From Escallonia rubra (Eukaryota; Streptophyta; Magnoliopsida; Escalloniales; Escalloniaceae), in NCBI GenBank assembly GCA_033065855.1, contig JAVXUO010002549.1:235024-299023 (forward strand): DNA of 64,000 nucleotides. Direction: 5' to 3'. Every line of letters begins with the position of its first letter. Position 1 is the first letter of the stretch. The notes below the pieces were generated by a model that worked only from the letters and a program-made list of their open reading frames with translations, ran no database searches and had not been told where the DNA came from. Positions 43,972-55,059 of this stretch are shown here, piece by piece. The translations under genes were made by a program, and so were the position numbers.

Positions 43972-45100
43972 ATCCCATGATGAACAATCTTTCAACATGT
44001 TTCACAAGATTACTATAGCACGAAAGATGTATAATGCGATTCAAAAGGGGTATGTCCATGAAGATGTCAGTAATAAGTCTTTTCCTTGTCAATAACTTTA
44101 TTCATTGCTAGATTTATGATAATAAACCTATAATGGACAAGTCGATGAACATTGTGATGTTGTGCTACCTAATATGTGGATGCGGGAAAACCAATTTCAT
44201 AAACTGTTTAAGTTTCTACTACCATTGGAAAACTTTCATCTTCTTGGAAGAATTATCACAGATGCTTGAAACACAACAAAAAGTCTATGAATTTGGATCA
44301 ATTTCCGCAACACATTCAAGTTGAAAGAGAGGCTAGAAAGAGAGACGCACTTGATAATCACGGAAATAATGAAATGTCCATCGTATTGAAGGACTGGCAT
44401 CTACTACATCTAACAGCATGCACAAGTTTTATAATGAGAATAGGCACTATTAAAACAACAAGAAGTAGAGGAAGAGGGAAAACTCCCAAGGTAACGGGAA
44501 TGACTAGAACAAAAATAAGAAAAAGAGAGGGCTTTGTTTTGCTTGTGCTAAAGTGGGGCATTTGGGAAAGGAGTGTCGCCACTGCAAAGGGAAATATAAT
44601 TCCCTTAACCACAGTAAAAGCAAAACAAATGCCCAGGCGAACACGTTGAAGATGATGACATGCTTGAAATGCTCACCGAGGTCCTCATGGTTAACATGGA
44701 AGACGATTAGTAGATGGACTCTGGTGCTACTTTTAATGTCTCTCAACAAGCTCGCTGAAGATTCGTCCGAGAGTCGCTCCCCCGACCGGAACACTTAGAG
44801 GAGCTCCCGTATCAGTTACTACCAAAATCTGCTTTCAAATCATATGACGCAATAAACGAGAACAAAAATGTTTTCATGGGTAATTCTTTCACTTGTGTTG
44901 TTGTTCACTACCGGCAAAATGTTGACTCTCCAATATGTGTATCACATACCCCGTCTTTAGAAGAGTCTATTGCCTGTTAAGAAACTTGATGACCATGGGA
45001 TTAAGATTGTATTTGATTCCCAAAAAGTGATCATAAGCAACAAATGATCCTTTGTTTGGAAAAGCTATGCTAAAGGCCATGTGTATTTGCTTTCTACATA
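43972..45100 (+). pseudogene. Copia gag-protease fragment, copy B (right part)
   Basis: After the Mutator-like element the gag sequence resumes. Recognisable parts are QVEREARKRDALDNHGNNE, the zinc knuckle CFACAKVGHLGKEC (about 44536-44577), a MLTEVLMVNMEDD stretch and then MDSGAT of the aspartic protease at about 44716. Two TAG codons precede MDSGAT where two tryptophans are usual. GIKIVFDSQKVIIS and YAKGHVYLLST of the protease end follow near 45000-45090. It is heavily mutated. Confidence 0.8.
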
Positions 45101-45691
45101 TATTTTATTATTTTCCTTTCATGTTATAAAGTATTTTTATGAATATAACAATCAAATTAATTAAGGTCCTAATACGTTGACATTTTGTTAAGTAGAACTT
45201 TAAAATGCTTAAATTTTAATTAGTAATAAAATATGAACAACATTAAAATAAATTGTTTCTTATTTAACTCAATTTATGTCTTGTCTGCTCTATCTTATAG
45301 AACCTTTGTGGATTAAGAATGTTAGATTTCTGGAAACGTCTATCGATCTCTATACCTAGGTCGTCGTCTATGCTTCACACTTTATTCCCTAGCTAAAACA
45401 TAAATAAATTTTTGTTATTGTATTTTTTGATGACAAAGCATTGTATGTAAGAAGAATTGTCTTGCATCTTATTTTCAAATGTCGTAATATTTTAAGTATA
45501 CGTGATATTTTGTATTATATATTAATTCAAAAAATAGGTTATCGTATTGGTTTGCTATAAATTTAGAGTGCCAGAATTAATTTTCAAATTGCACAGAAAG
45601 GAAGACGACGAGGGAGAAGAGGGAGGTCGTGGTGGTGGTGGTAGTTCTAGCATTTTGCGGAGGTATTGGTGGGTGATGGGTTTAGGTGAGG

Positions 45692-45755
<64 letters not shown>

Positions 45756-45960
45756 TAAACTTTTTGTTTTGTAGTGATTTGTTCTCAACCTATCTTGGTT
45801 GTACCTAAGGGCCCAGTAGAGGTCCTATTTTGCACGACACGTCCGCACAATCAACAGTCAATATTCAACGCTTCCAACAGGCCAAAACGTGCACACTCAA
45901 GTCACATGCACTTCTCACTTTCATTACGTTACTTTGTCACTAAGAAACTCATTTTCACGT
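45101..45960. other. AT-rich intergenic DNA with a GT/GA microsatellite
   Basis: A GTGTGTGT run followed by GAGAGAGA occupies about 45697-45755. The short frames over it are simple-sequence artefacts. No gene was recognised. Confidence 0.6.
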
Positions 45961-46640
45961 GACGCCTCATCATGCTGCGACCGTCGCATGTCGCACGTCG
46001 CCCGTCGGCGCTATGGCACTTGCCAAGGAGGTTGGCCTTAGCCTTCCCCTTGGGGTCGGCCTCAGCCTCCCCTTGGGGTTGGCCTTTGCCTTCCCTCAAG
46101 GGTTGGCCTTTGGCCTACCCCCTTAAAACTTTCACTACTTTTCAAGGGACCATACATCGTCCACAACATTCGTCGCCGGCGCGACAACTCCGCGACTCTC
46201 GTCGCCCGCGCAACAACTCCATGACCCCCATTGCCCATGCCCACGCGCCGCTCTGAGACCCCCGTCACCCGGGTACCATCTCCGCAACGCTCGTTGTCTG
46301 TTGCCCGGGCATCGTCTCCATGACCCCCGTCGCCTGTGCCCAAGCGCCGTCTTCGCAACCCCATCGCCCGTCGCCCAGGCACCGTCTCCACAACGCTCAT
46401 CATCCGTCTCCCGGGCATCATTTTCGCGACCCCCGTCGCCCGCGCCCGCGCGCCGGCTCCGGGACCCCCGTCGCCCGCGCCCGAGTTTTATCTCTGCGAC
46501 CCCAGTCACCGGTCACCCCGGCACCATCTCCGCGACGCTCGTTGTCCGTCTCCCAAGCATCGTCTCCGCGACCCACATCGCCTATGCCCGCCCCGCCGTC
46601 TCAACGATCCCCGTCGCCCGGGCACCATCTTGCGGCGCTC
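45961..46640. repeat. GC-rich degenerate minisatellite
   Basis: Words such as CCGTCGCCCG, CTCCGCGACC, GCCCGGGCA, CACCATCTCCGCGAC and GCGCCG recur irregularly from about 45970 to 46640, in an otherwise AT-rich area. All three forward frames are open for long distances and give Arg/Pro/Ser-rich repeats, which is typical of GC-rich low-complexity DNA and not good evidence of a gene. Confidence 0.6.
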
Positions 46641-46643
46641 AAT

Positions 46644-46677
46644 TTAAAATTGATATGCTTTCGCATATCAATTTTAA
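46644..46677. repeat. Perfect 14-bp hairpin
   Basis: TTAAAATTGATATG is followed after a 6-nt loop by CATATCAATTTTAA, a perfect stem at the right edge of the GC-rich minisatellite, about 60 bp before the CACTA element. Confidence 0.85.
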
Positions 46678-47296
46678 AATCTAAATGCTTACACGGAGTA
46701 TAAAACATTATTAAGTATTTAAAGGGTTTTTTAGGTACTACACTACAAGGAATAAGGCTTTTAGCGACGGATTTTCCCTTCTCTAAAATCCTATATTCCG
46801 TCTCTAAAACTTTTAGCGACGGAATTACCGTCGCTAAAAGTCCCTCGTATAAAAGGCCGTTGCTAAAAGTTTTGCGACAGAATTATAAAATCCGTCGTCT
46901 AATATATAACGTTTGGCGACTGAGTTATTTATGAATTAGTGACGGAATATCCTTCGCTTATTCTGTTTTACATACTTTAATTTATTTTCTTTTTTACGAA
47001 ATTAGCGACGGGATAAAAATTTTAGCAACGGAATTAATCCGTCGCTAAAAGTTAAAGTCATTTTTTAAATTTTTTAATGCCCAACACATGTAATAAAAAA
47101 TTCAAACCAATAGGGTCCCATCCTCCGTCAACAATCTCAATATATCAAATGCACGATTAACAATCTAAAATCATCGATTAACAAATCATCGATCAATAAT
47201 CACAATTAACAACCTAAAATTATCAAACAAATAGTCAATGTTCACAACATTGTTCAAAATGTACATATCCGATGCGATTAATTTAAAATATTGTCT

Positions 47297-47755
47297 AATT
47301 ACGCCTCAGAGTTCAACATTGGGGGAAAGGCTTTTCACAAGTGCTTTGATCAAACACGCTGACTTGAAAACGCATTTGCCCCATGTGTTGAAAGATTACA
47401 AAGTCTCATAGATGGAGGTCATGTTGTTGCACGAATTCGTTCCAACCCTCTTCGAAGCAAAGAACCTCTTGGCCAACCTTCTTCTTCAATTTAACAAGCC
47501 ATGACCCCTTGCGGCTGGTTAAAGTTGCTTCAAATCTCAATGTGGTAAGCAATCGCCAAAATGCTACCGGTATGGCCTAACATATTCATAATACAGTAAG
47601 ACATGTAAGTTTTTAACCAAAGATAAAACTTTTAACACACACGTAAACACAGAGAAAGCGGAATGACATTCAAGTTTTGTATGAAAACCAGGCATCATGA
47701 CCTTGAAGAAGTGCCTGCTGACTGAAACGTGCATGTTCACCGAAGCAGAAGCCAT
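47297..47755 (-). pseudogene. B3-domain (REM/VRN1-type) transcription factor fragment inside the CACTA element
   Basis: The first block (47755-47668) starts at an ATG and reads RHFFKVMMPGFHTKLE, the usual opening of a plant REM-type B3 DNA-binding domain. The second block (47576 to about 47297) reads IPVAFWRLLTTLRFEATL, SRKGSWLVKLKKK, CFEEGWNEFVQQHDL and DFVIFQHMG, completing the fold. An intron-like gap of about 90 bp with a GT start and a TTAG end separates the blocks, but the phase across it does not match perfectly. A TGA at 47408-47406 replaces the codon before DFVIF, where Gly is usual (LxxGDFVIF). It is therefore a captured and disabled single-domain fragment. The source gene is not in this window. 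Confidence 0.85.
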
Positions 47756-48149
47756 TTAACCTACTTTAACATGAAAAACCAATCGATGATTATTCAATCG
47801 ACGAGCATCAATTTCATAGCTGAATTAAATCTATCAAATTATGTTAAAGTGATGCTAAAAAAACAGATCCACAGTGAGTTGTAGCTAAAATGACTACCAC
47901 AAAAATCTCAACTACGCACATCATCATTTCACCACCCAAATAGCCACCTATGTCACGGAAAGTAAGAAGCAAAATGTTATTGTGCGATAAAGTCCTGAGT
48001 AAGAGTATTAAGCTATGGCGCATGCTCCATATTACCGCTAATAAGACAGCTCCCGTAGTCTTATATAAGCGTGGTATTTGGAATACATCTCCTGTGCAGT
48101 TTTAGTGTCTATTCATATTGCTTCCAATCAGGTCTGTCATGTTTCGACC

Positions 48150-48275
48150 AAACCATACTGACATAGACTGTCACTTAAACTGAGAACATGTGCAGGATGA
48201 ACTTACTTCTACTGTAATGTAAATACAACGAATAAACTTGCGGATGTTCTGACTAAGTCATTGGGAAGGGACTCG
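48150..48275 (+). pseudogene. Copia RNase H scrap inside the CACTA element
   Basis: The reading HTDIDCHLN, then EHVQDELTSTV, and after a one-base shift NKLADVLTKSLG matches the end of a Copia RNase H domain. It carries a stop and a frameshift and has no LTR near it. Confidence 0.7.
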
Positions 48276-48279
48276 GATT

Positions 48280-49480
48280 AATCATGATCCATGACTGTAA
48301 CAAGCTAGGCATGCTAAGTGTCCATACAGTGTATTAGTGTCCGCCGTCGGGGCATATGGGTCTTTGTATTAGTGTCGGCTTCTACGCTTCCGATTCTTTA
48401 TACTTCACATGATATCTTACAAGTGCTGTTCATCAACCTAATAGGCAAAACATTTCTAAATTCCATAAATTCGGTAACTTCGCAATGTGCATAGTTAACA
48501 AGCATTTTTATAAAGGAAAACTAAAAACTGCTTATAAATTCGGTAACTTCGCAATGAAACCTAGAGTATACGGTGGGGGAATCCTAGCTTCCTATACTAG
48601 ATAACCTGATTTGTTCTTGTTATCCGAGATTATGGGATGAGAGATATTTTTCACTACCTGACTCGTCTCCTGGCAAAGCCTACCCATGACCTGTGGTTAG
48701 ACCGGCCCCGAGCTAAAAAACTGGGTACAGGCATTTAATTTGTTTACCAGTAAATTTAGGAGTACGTTACTCGTACCCACACTAGTTGGGTAAAAGCGGG
48801 TGGGCGCGGGAATACCCGCGGGTTAAACACTTAGGATGATGAGAACCGGTTTTCGAGGAGTTTGAATTCTTCAAAAATGATGATAGAACAGATAAGGCAA
48901 GGTGCAATGGTCAGAGCCGTACACACGACGGGTTACCCGCAGGTAACCGTTTGCCAGGTTTCGTGTGCAGTGGCCAGAGCTGTCTCATTGTTGTGCTGAT
49001 GAGAACAAGTTGTTGAAGGGTTATTTTGCCATGTTGATTGCAAGTCCATGGGTGGCTCTGCTGGTTGATTGCATGTCCATGGCAGATGTGTAGTGCTGTT
49101 GTGTGCATGCTAGTGGAGATTACTGAGTTGTGTGGAAAAGGCAGTCTCAGCAGAGTCGTAGCTTTGCAAGGTTGCAGGGGTACAAGAAGATATTCGTTTA
49201 CAGATGATTTAATTCGTTCCTCGTGATGCTGGCGCTAGAATGCAAAGATCATGTTGCTATCGTCATTATTTTATTGTCCTTTCTACCGTTCTCACATTTT
49301 TGCATGTTTTTTTATGTGGTATGAGAATTGAGTTTCTAGATAAGTTCAAACTAGAGGTGGTAGATTTTTCAATCCAATTAATTTATTTATTGTCGGTGGT
49401 GCCGAATGGCAGTCGAACTTGGCTGGCAGTTTGTAGCCACTCAATTCGTTTTGTTTTCTGCCGAGCTCTAACCATCTCCA
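48280..49480. other. CACTA interior without assigned genes
   Basis: A TTCGGTAACTTCGCAATG phrase occurs at about 48471 and 48540. A GGGTGGGCGCGGGAATACCCGCGGG stretch near 48798 is GC-rich and partly palindromic. The word CATGGGTGGCTCTGCTGGTTG near 49048 and its variant downstream form a small direct repeat. Nothing else was recognised. Confidence 0.4.
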
Positions 49481-49487
49481 TTATAAT
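49481..49487 (+). promoter_or_regulatory. Possible TATA box for the captured UGT fragment
   Basis: CCATTATAATAC lies about 75 bp upstream of the UGT ATG (49557), with a pyrimidine- and A-rich leader between. It suggests that promoter and leader were captured together with the coding start. Confidence 0.4.
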
Positions 49488-49556
49488 ACTTCTTCTTGCT
49501 GCATTGAGTACTTTGAAAGACCAAAAAAAGAAAACCCTTCTTCCTTCATCCTGTCC

Positions 49557-49970
49557 ATGGAGAAAGAAGAAGTTCTACAAATAGTGATGTTCCCATGGTT
49601 AGCCATGGGGCATTTGATACCCTTCTTATACCTCTCAAAGTGCTTAGCCCAAAAGGGGCACCAAATCTCTTTCGTCTTCACCCACACAAACCTCCAAAGA
49701 CTGCCCAAGATACCCACAAACGTACCCCCACTAATTACGCTGATCCCCCTCTCGTTTCCCCAAAATGAAAATCTACCCCACCAAGCAGAATCCTCCATGG
49801 ACATACCCTTCCAGAAATCTCAATTCCTCAAAATTGCCTTCGATTCCCTCGAGTCCCAGCTGACCCAATTCCTCCAAACCGCGGACCCAAAACCCGATTG
49901 GATCATTTTCGACTACGCCTCTCACTGGCTACCCCCACTTGCGGACAAGCTGGGCATCTCACGGCAATAG
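49557..49970 (+). pseudogene. UGT91-like glycosyltransferase 5' fragment captured by the CACTA element
   Basis: The family transfers a sugar from a UDP-sugar to flavonoid or terpenoid glycosides in the cytosol. The 137-residue frame reads QIVMFPWLAMGHLIPFLYLS, LAQKGHQISFVFTHTNLQRL, and PDWIIFDYASHWLPPLADKL, the N-terminal acceptor-binding half of a UGT91-type enzyme, including the conserved H of the GH motif and the WLP block. It ends at TAG after LGISRQ. Full-length UGTs have about 460 residues and the C-terminal PSPG donor-binding motif, which is absent. A few residues after the stop (PFFSLF) still look related, then similarity is lost. It can make no active enzyme. Confidence 0.88.
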
Positions 49971-50844
49971 GTCTCCCGTCTCCCTTTTTTCTCTTTTTCT
50001 TTTCCAACCCACTCGTGCACTCATCAACCAGCCACACATATTTAAATACCCTCAAACACACTGATATGCACAACCCACATACCACCAGTTACAAAATCAA
50101 TTAGTTTAATTTAGGGTTCGATTCAATTAGGGCATTCAATTTAGGATTTACTTAGGGTTCAATTATGGTTCAATTACTTCAATTTAGTGGTCGGTTGAAT
50201 TGAATAAACAATACAGAGGCTTTCTTATCCTGATGTCATGCAATGGCCCATAATCTATGACCTTTCAGCGTCACCATGATCTATATCGGTGTTACAGACT
50301 AACTACCGAATATGGTTTTCTTCCCTACCTCGTCAAGAATTAAGGAAAATTAGAGATAACAAGTTCAAGTTCTTCAATAAGCCAAGATCCGTCTGAACAA
50401 CAAAGTGAATGACATCATAAATAATTCAGATAATTTAGGGCAATTGACAAATTAACAAAAAATTGAACCTAAATTGACATACAAATCTAAATAATTCAGA
50501 TAATTTAGGGCATGTAACCTAAATTGAAGACAAATTAACAAAAAATTCAGATAATTTATGGCAATTGACATACAAATCTCGAGGTGGGTACGACGGCGGC
50601 GGCGTTGGTGGTGCGGCGGCAGTGGTGGGTTTCGTTGCGCGGCGACAGTGGAGGGCTTTGTGGCACGACCGGAGTGCAAGGCTTGGTGGCGCGGCGTCGG
50701 GTGGGGGACGGGAGTGTCGCCGGAGCTGGGTCACCGTAGAGAAGGGTCGCCGGAGGTGAGAACGACGGTGGGTGGGTGAGAGCAGAATTTCAGAGAGAGA
50801 ACGGGGAGAGAGAAAGAAACCAAATCTGTTTTTAAATGGAGGAT
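49971..50844. other. CACTA interior right of the UGT fragment
   Basis: An AT-rich part (50100-50560) has repeats of ATTTAGGG and AATTCAGATAATTTAGGGCA. A GC-rich part (50580-50770) has GGCGGCGG runs. No gene is supported. Confidence 0.5.
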
Positions 50845-51302
50845 CTTTAGCGACGGAATAACACCGTCGCTAAAACTCCGTCGGTGAATGTCTTATTATA
50901 AAGACTTTTTGCGACAGACTTTTTAGCGACGGTTTTATTCCGTCGTTTAAATAATTTAAAAAAAAAACTCAAAATTACTAATTTTATAAAAAATATTTAG
51001 CGACGGTAATTCCGTCGCTAAAAGTCCGCCGTTAAAAATCCGTTGCAAAATACTTTTACCGACGGTGTCTTCTGTCGGTAATAGTATTTTGCAACGGATT
51101 TTTAACGACGGGATATTCCGTCGCTTAAAGACATGTTTAGCGACGGAATACCTTCCGTCGCTAAAACTCCGTCGCAAAATACATATTTTCTTGTGGGGCT
51201 AATAACCAAACAAAAGTTCTCATAAGTTATCGTAGTGACTTAGTAAAAAAAACCTTGAAAGGATTAAAATTTCACATTTAATAGGATTGATAGACATCTT
51301 AC

Positions 51303-51664
51303 CACTCTCTCCTTCTCGCATAAATTGATTACATTTTTTTGCACACAAATTAAAAATTTAAGTGATATATTACATATTTCTCATTTTATCCATTAGAGAG
51401 ATGAGAAGAAGAAGAAAGTGGGTCAGGAGACAGAAAATTGGTTAATAGAGTGCCAATGTGGAGAGCGAAATAGAATAAAAAAAAGTATAAAAAATAGGCA
51501 GAGAGAGAAAATGAGTCGGGGGAGAGAGAAATAAAATAAAAAAGACTGTAAAAAAGGTAAATATGTCAAAATATCTACATAATCTATCTTAATTTGAAAA
51601 GTGACCAATTTTTATGAGATGATGTAAAAAGGAAATATGATCAATTTTGTGGGTTGGAGGGAGT
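51303..51664. mobile_element. Stowaway MITE
   Basis: The left end has CCACTCTCTCCTTCTCGC with AAATTGATTACAT; the right end has ATGATCAATTTTGTGGG and TTGGAGGGAGTAC. The inverted ends and the internal AAGTGGGTCAGG words match the Stowaway group. It is about 360 bp, has no coding capacity and follows directly after the CACTA element. Confidence 0.7.
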
Positions 51665-51750
51665 ACTTTAAAGTAAGTTATTAACTTTGCAGAAATAATT
51701 TTATCAGACTTTAAATATTCTTATTTGAATTTCTTTCTTCAATTGTAATT

Positions 51751-52017
51751 TACTCTCAGCGTCCCCAAAAATTGATCATATATATATTTTTTATTTTTTT
51801 GAGTTGTCCCAAAAAAAAATTGATCACCTCCGAAATTAAGAAAGATTTTGTAGGTTTTTTTTTATTAAACTTTTTTAATTGCCTCTTCACCCCCCCCCCC
51901 CCCCCCCCCCCACACACACGCTCGCATTCTCTCTTGGGGTAGAATGGGAAAATGACGTATATTCTTAATATACGTATCAAGTCAAAATTGAACAATTTTT
52001 TTGGGATGGAGGGTGTA
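51751..52017. mobile_element. Stowaway MITE with poly-C tract
   Basis: TACTCTCAGCGTCCCC-AAAATTGATCA at the left pairs with GAACAATTTTTTTGGGATGGAGGGTGTA at the right. A run of about 20 C (51891-51911) followed by ACACACAC lies inside. Confidence 0.7.
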
Positions 52018-52744
52018 CATGTTGTGTAGACGGTTGATCGATAAAGATGATGTGTCCTTATTTTTTAGTATTTTTTTGGTGTTAATAGTAAAAAGTAAGA
52101 CATAATATGTAAATGCATGGATAAAAATAAAGTTTAGAAGGGTTGAATTTGCCATCATCTTATAGGTTTACTATCTGTGACAAATTTATATAAGCTTTGT
52201 AGAGTTACATAATTTGAGTTATATACTAAATTTTGTCGGGTTATATTTGTTACCTAAAATGAGCTTGTAAAGTTTAACAATTATCCTTGCATAAAGCTAA
52301 TAATTATAGTGGAGAGGTTAAGCCACACAACTGTGATTGAATACTCACCACACATTATTGTAAACGAATATATCACAGTCAAAATTAAGCTCTAAAGCTT
52401 ATAAGTAGTCTAAGATACACTAATTGGTCTCATTGTTCTTGTGAATTTAGCTAAATGTAAAAAATACTCTTTTTATTGGTTGTTAGGGTTTTATTACATT
52501 GAGCTTTGTAAAGTTACCTTAAAAATAACATTGTCAATGATATAGATTTTTATCAAATATATTTAGATTAATTTAGATAGGTGTATCATTTTTTTTTTCT
52601 TAATCTCATATTTGATTTGTTATCTAAATCCTTATATATGTAATATAGCCACGTTGTTGATCGTGAGGTCTTGTCTAAAAATGCTATTATTGACCTGTAA
52701 TTTATTTATTAAATTTATATAGAATGTTATTCATTTTTCCCAAT

Positions 52745-52790
<46 letters not shown>

Positions 52791-52791
52791 C

Positions 52792-52853
<62 letters not shown>

Positions 52854-53460
52854 TTGGGGGGGGGGGGGTATATAATATGTTTCTCAATATCTTTATGTTA
52901 TTTTTCTTTTAAGATAATATGAACTTTTATCTTCGTATTAGAAATTATTTTAAGGATACAGTAGCATAAACTAAGTCCTAATAAGTTTGCACATTTATTA
53001 GGTTAAGTTTTAAAATGATAAATTTTAAATTCTTTAAGCTCATTAATCTGCAAAATCGACTAATTTCAAATTAAGGAACCTAGCCAATTCTAAATCAACT
53101 GTTAGTTCACTCTTTTGTTCAAATCTCATAAATTGTTCATAATTATATTGTAACATTATTTTTTTTCCTAAATTTAATATTTTATTTTTCATTTTTCAGA
53201 TGTACGAATTTTATATCTATATAGAGAGTGATTTAAAAGATACAATAATCAAAATCAAGTACTAAAAAGTTAGTTTATTAATTAAGTAAAGTTTTCGAAT
53301 ACTTCGAATTTAGATTTAAAATTATATAAAACTTACTAATATAGAAATTAACAATATAATAAGAAAAATCCATAAAAAATAATAATGAATTTAGCAATAC
53401 TTTTACATTTGTTATATAATATTGTATTTATGAATTTTAATATACATCATGAACATAATA
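52018..53460. repeat. Second locus of the AT-rich repeat family
   Basis: Core words near 52941 (AAGGATACAGTAG, TAAGTCCTAATAAG) and 53236 (AAAGATACAATAATC, AAGTACTAAAAAG) match the array at 19600-22100. Shared phrases such as TTGTAACATTATTTTTTTTC and TTATATAAAACTTACTAATATAG are present as well. No gene is seen. Confidence 0.6.
52748..52869. repeat. (TA)n(GT)n(G)n compound microsatellite
   Basis: About 40 bp of TA, then TTAAACCC, then more than 50 bp of GT, then a G-run. It lies inside the AT-rich repeat locus, as the TA run does at 19598. Confidence 0.92.
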
Positions 53461-54234
53461 TAACGAAGTGTCGTACAAAAATGATGATGTGACACTCAAA
53501 AAGACTGCGTTGAATTTCATTCTATATTCCGATTCGTTTATTTTACATCATATATATGGATACAGATTATTTGCCAAAACCAGCAAAGCACCTTTACTGC
53601 CAGGGTCTCATAGTTTCTCATATCTTTGTGATCCCTCTCATTTAATTCATCAGTCCCCCACCTAGCCCATCAAGAGAAAGTGCCCCTGACTTGAGCACAG
53701 CTAATGAAGAGAATTTATGTGAGTTTTTTTGTTAAATAATCCGTTTTTAGTACTTAATTATTTTTTTATTTCATTTTAAAACTTATTTATCTATCTATCA
53801 CGATTTCCAAAATTGTGATAAACAGATAATTAAAGTTCAAAATATATTATTGAAAACGTGATTTACAACCACGTTTTCTTCCTTGAAATTTCTGATTGAA
53901 GTTACGATTTTCAAAAGTATGATAGATAGGTAAATAAAATCAAAATAAGATAAAAAAATAATTAAGTATTAAAAGTGTATTATTTATGACAAAAACTCGA
54001 ATTTATGTTTTTTCTTTAGTAATGATAGGGGAATCTTATGTTGCAACACTTGGTGACAAATTTCACTTTTTATTGCATTTTGACCCCTTTTTAGTACAAA
54101 ATTGACTCCAAATGCAATGTATCAATCCTTGTTCCATTGGATATGATGGTGCCTTGTCGGTGACATTTGATGACCAAAATTAAACGTACGGCAAAGCATG
54201 CAAACTACCACTTAAAAAAATCATGAAAAAAATT
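53461..54234. other. AT-rich non-coding stretch
   Basis: An inverted pair around 53770-53990 is visible: CTTATTTATCTATCTATCACGATTTCCAAAATTGTGATA faces TACGATTTTCAAAAGTATGATAGATAGGTAAATAA in part, suggesting a small hairpin-forming element. No gene is supported. Confidence 0.35.
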
Positions 54235-54643
54235 ACGCTCTATTTGACAACAATTATTTTTTTTTTTAGTTTTCAGTTTCCAAACAAAAAAAATTAAAGA
54301 ACAGTTTAAAATTTTTTTTTTTTACAAAAACAAGTGGGTGTTTGATAACCCAAATTTTTTTTTGAGTTTTTTTTTTTGTGGTTTGCTGTGGCTGGTGGCT
54401 GCCGGTGGTGGTCGTCTAAGGTTGCTGCCGACCGGTAGTGATCGCCGAAGTTTGCTGCCGGCGGCTAGAAGGGGGTTGTCTTAAAAAAAAAACTCATTTT
54501 TTGAGTTATTTTTTTTTGCTTCTTCAATTTTAAAACTGATTTTTTAAACTGAAGAAGAAAAAAATAAAAATGGTTACCAAACGCAACTTTTTTTTTCAGT
54601 TTCCAAAACTGAAAAAAAAAGTGTCAAACAGGGCCTTAGTAAA
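54235..54643. mobile_element. Inverted-repeat MITE (hAT-like, TTTGACA ends)
   Basis: The left part reads CTCTATTTGACAAC, then a long T-run and GTTTTCAGTTTCCAAAC. The right part, inverted, reads GGCCCTGTTTGACAC, then T-run and CAGTTTTGGAAACTG. Poly-T and poly-A blocks dominate, with a short GC-richer middle (54378-54475). Target duplication could not be fixed. Confidence 0.55.
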
Positions 54644-55059
54644 ATGCATTTTGCCAATCAAAAAGCCTATTCAAAATGCAGTCGGGTGTCGGTCCTCAAC
54701 GAATAGTCCGAACCATCTAAGACTGCACTTCCCTAAGCCTCTCCTACCATCCATTAGCCTTCCAGGAAGGCCCTTCCTATCCAACGGGGACCCGTACTTG
54801 TTTAACTTACCGACATGGGGGTGTTCAACAGCTAACCCGATTGATACAATACTAGAATCAAGCCATATCCTCACAAGCTTGAACACCAAATGCACCAATA
54901 TCAATGGTATACACAAATGTTACAAAACCTACAGTTAGTGGACTGATATCTCGCATACACAACTGTAATGAGCAAGTATTTACATAGGCCCATGTGGACT
55001 AACAAAAAGAGGCAAGGGCGGAACTGGGGGTCTTAACCTTTACCGAGGCTTTGGTGTGG

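Larger units (their letters stand above)
46741..51198. mobile_element. Non-autonomous CACTA (En/Spm) element carrying host gene fragments
   Basis: The left end is CACTACAAGGAATAAGG. The right end, inverted, reads CCCCACAAGAAAATATG, an eroded form of the same terminus. The target duplication CTA stands at 46738-46740 and 51199-51201, the 3-bp size expected. Subterminal zones (46757-47055 and 50845-51175) hold many TTTTAGCGACGGAAT-like words in both orientations, as CACTA elements do. The 4458-bp body has no TNP2-type transposase. It does contain a B3-domain gene fragment (minus), a Copia RNase H scrap (plus) and a UGT91-like 5' gene fragment (plus), so it is a gene-capturing, Pack-type CACTA element. 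Confidence 0.92.

Noticed and set aside
46062-46703. Several long overlapping ORFs in all frames
   Set aside because: They are a consequence of the GC-rich CCGTCGCCCG minisatellite, which lacks stop codons in any frame.
49898-50104. Plus-strand ORF overlapping the end of the UGT fragment
   Set aside because: It is a shifted frame over the UGT end; the UGT match is clear in the other frame up to 49970.
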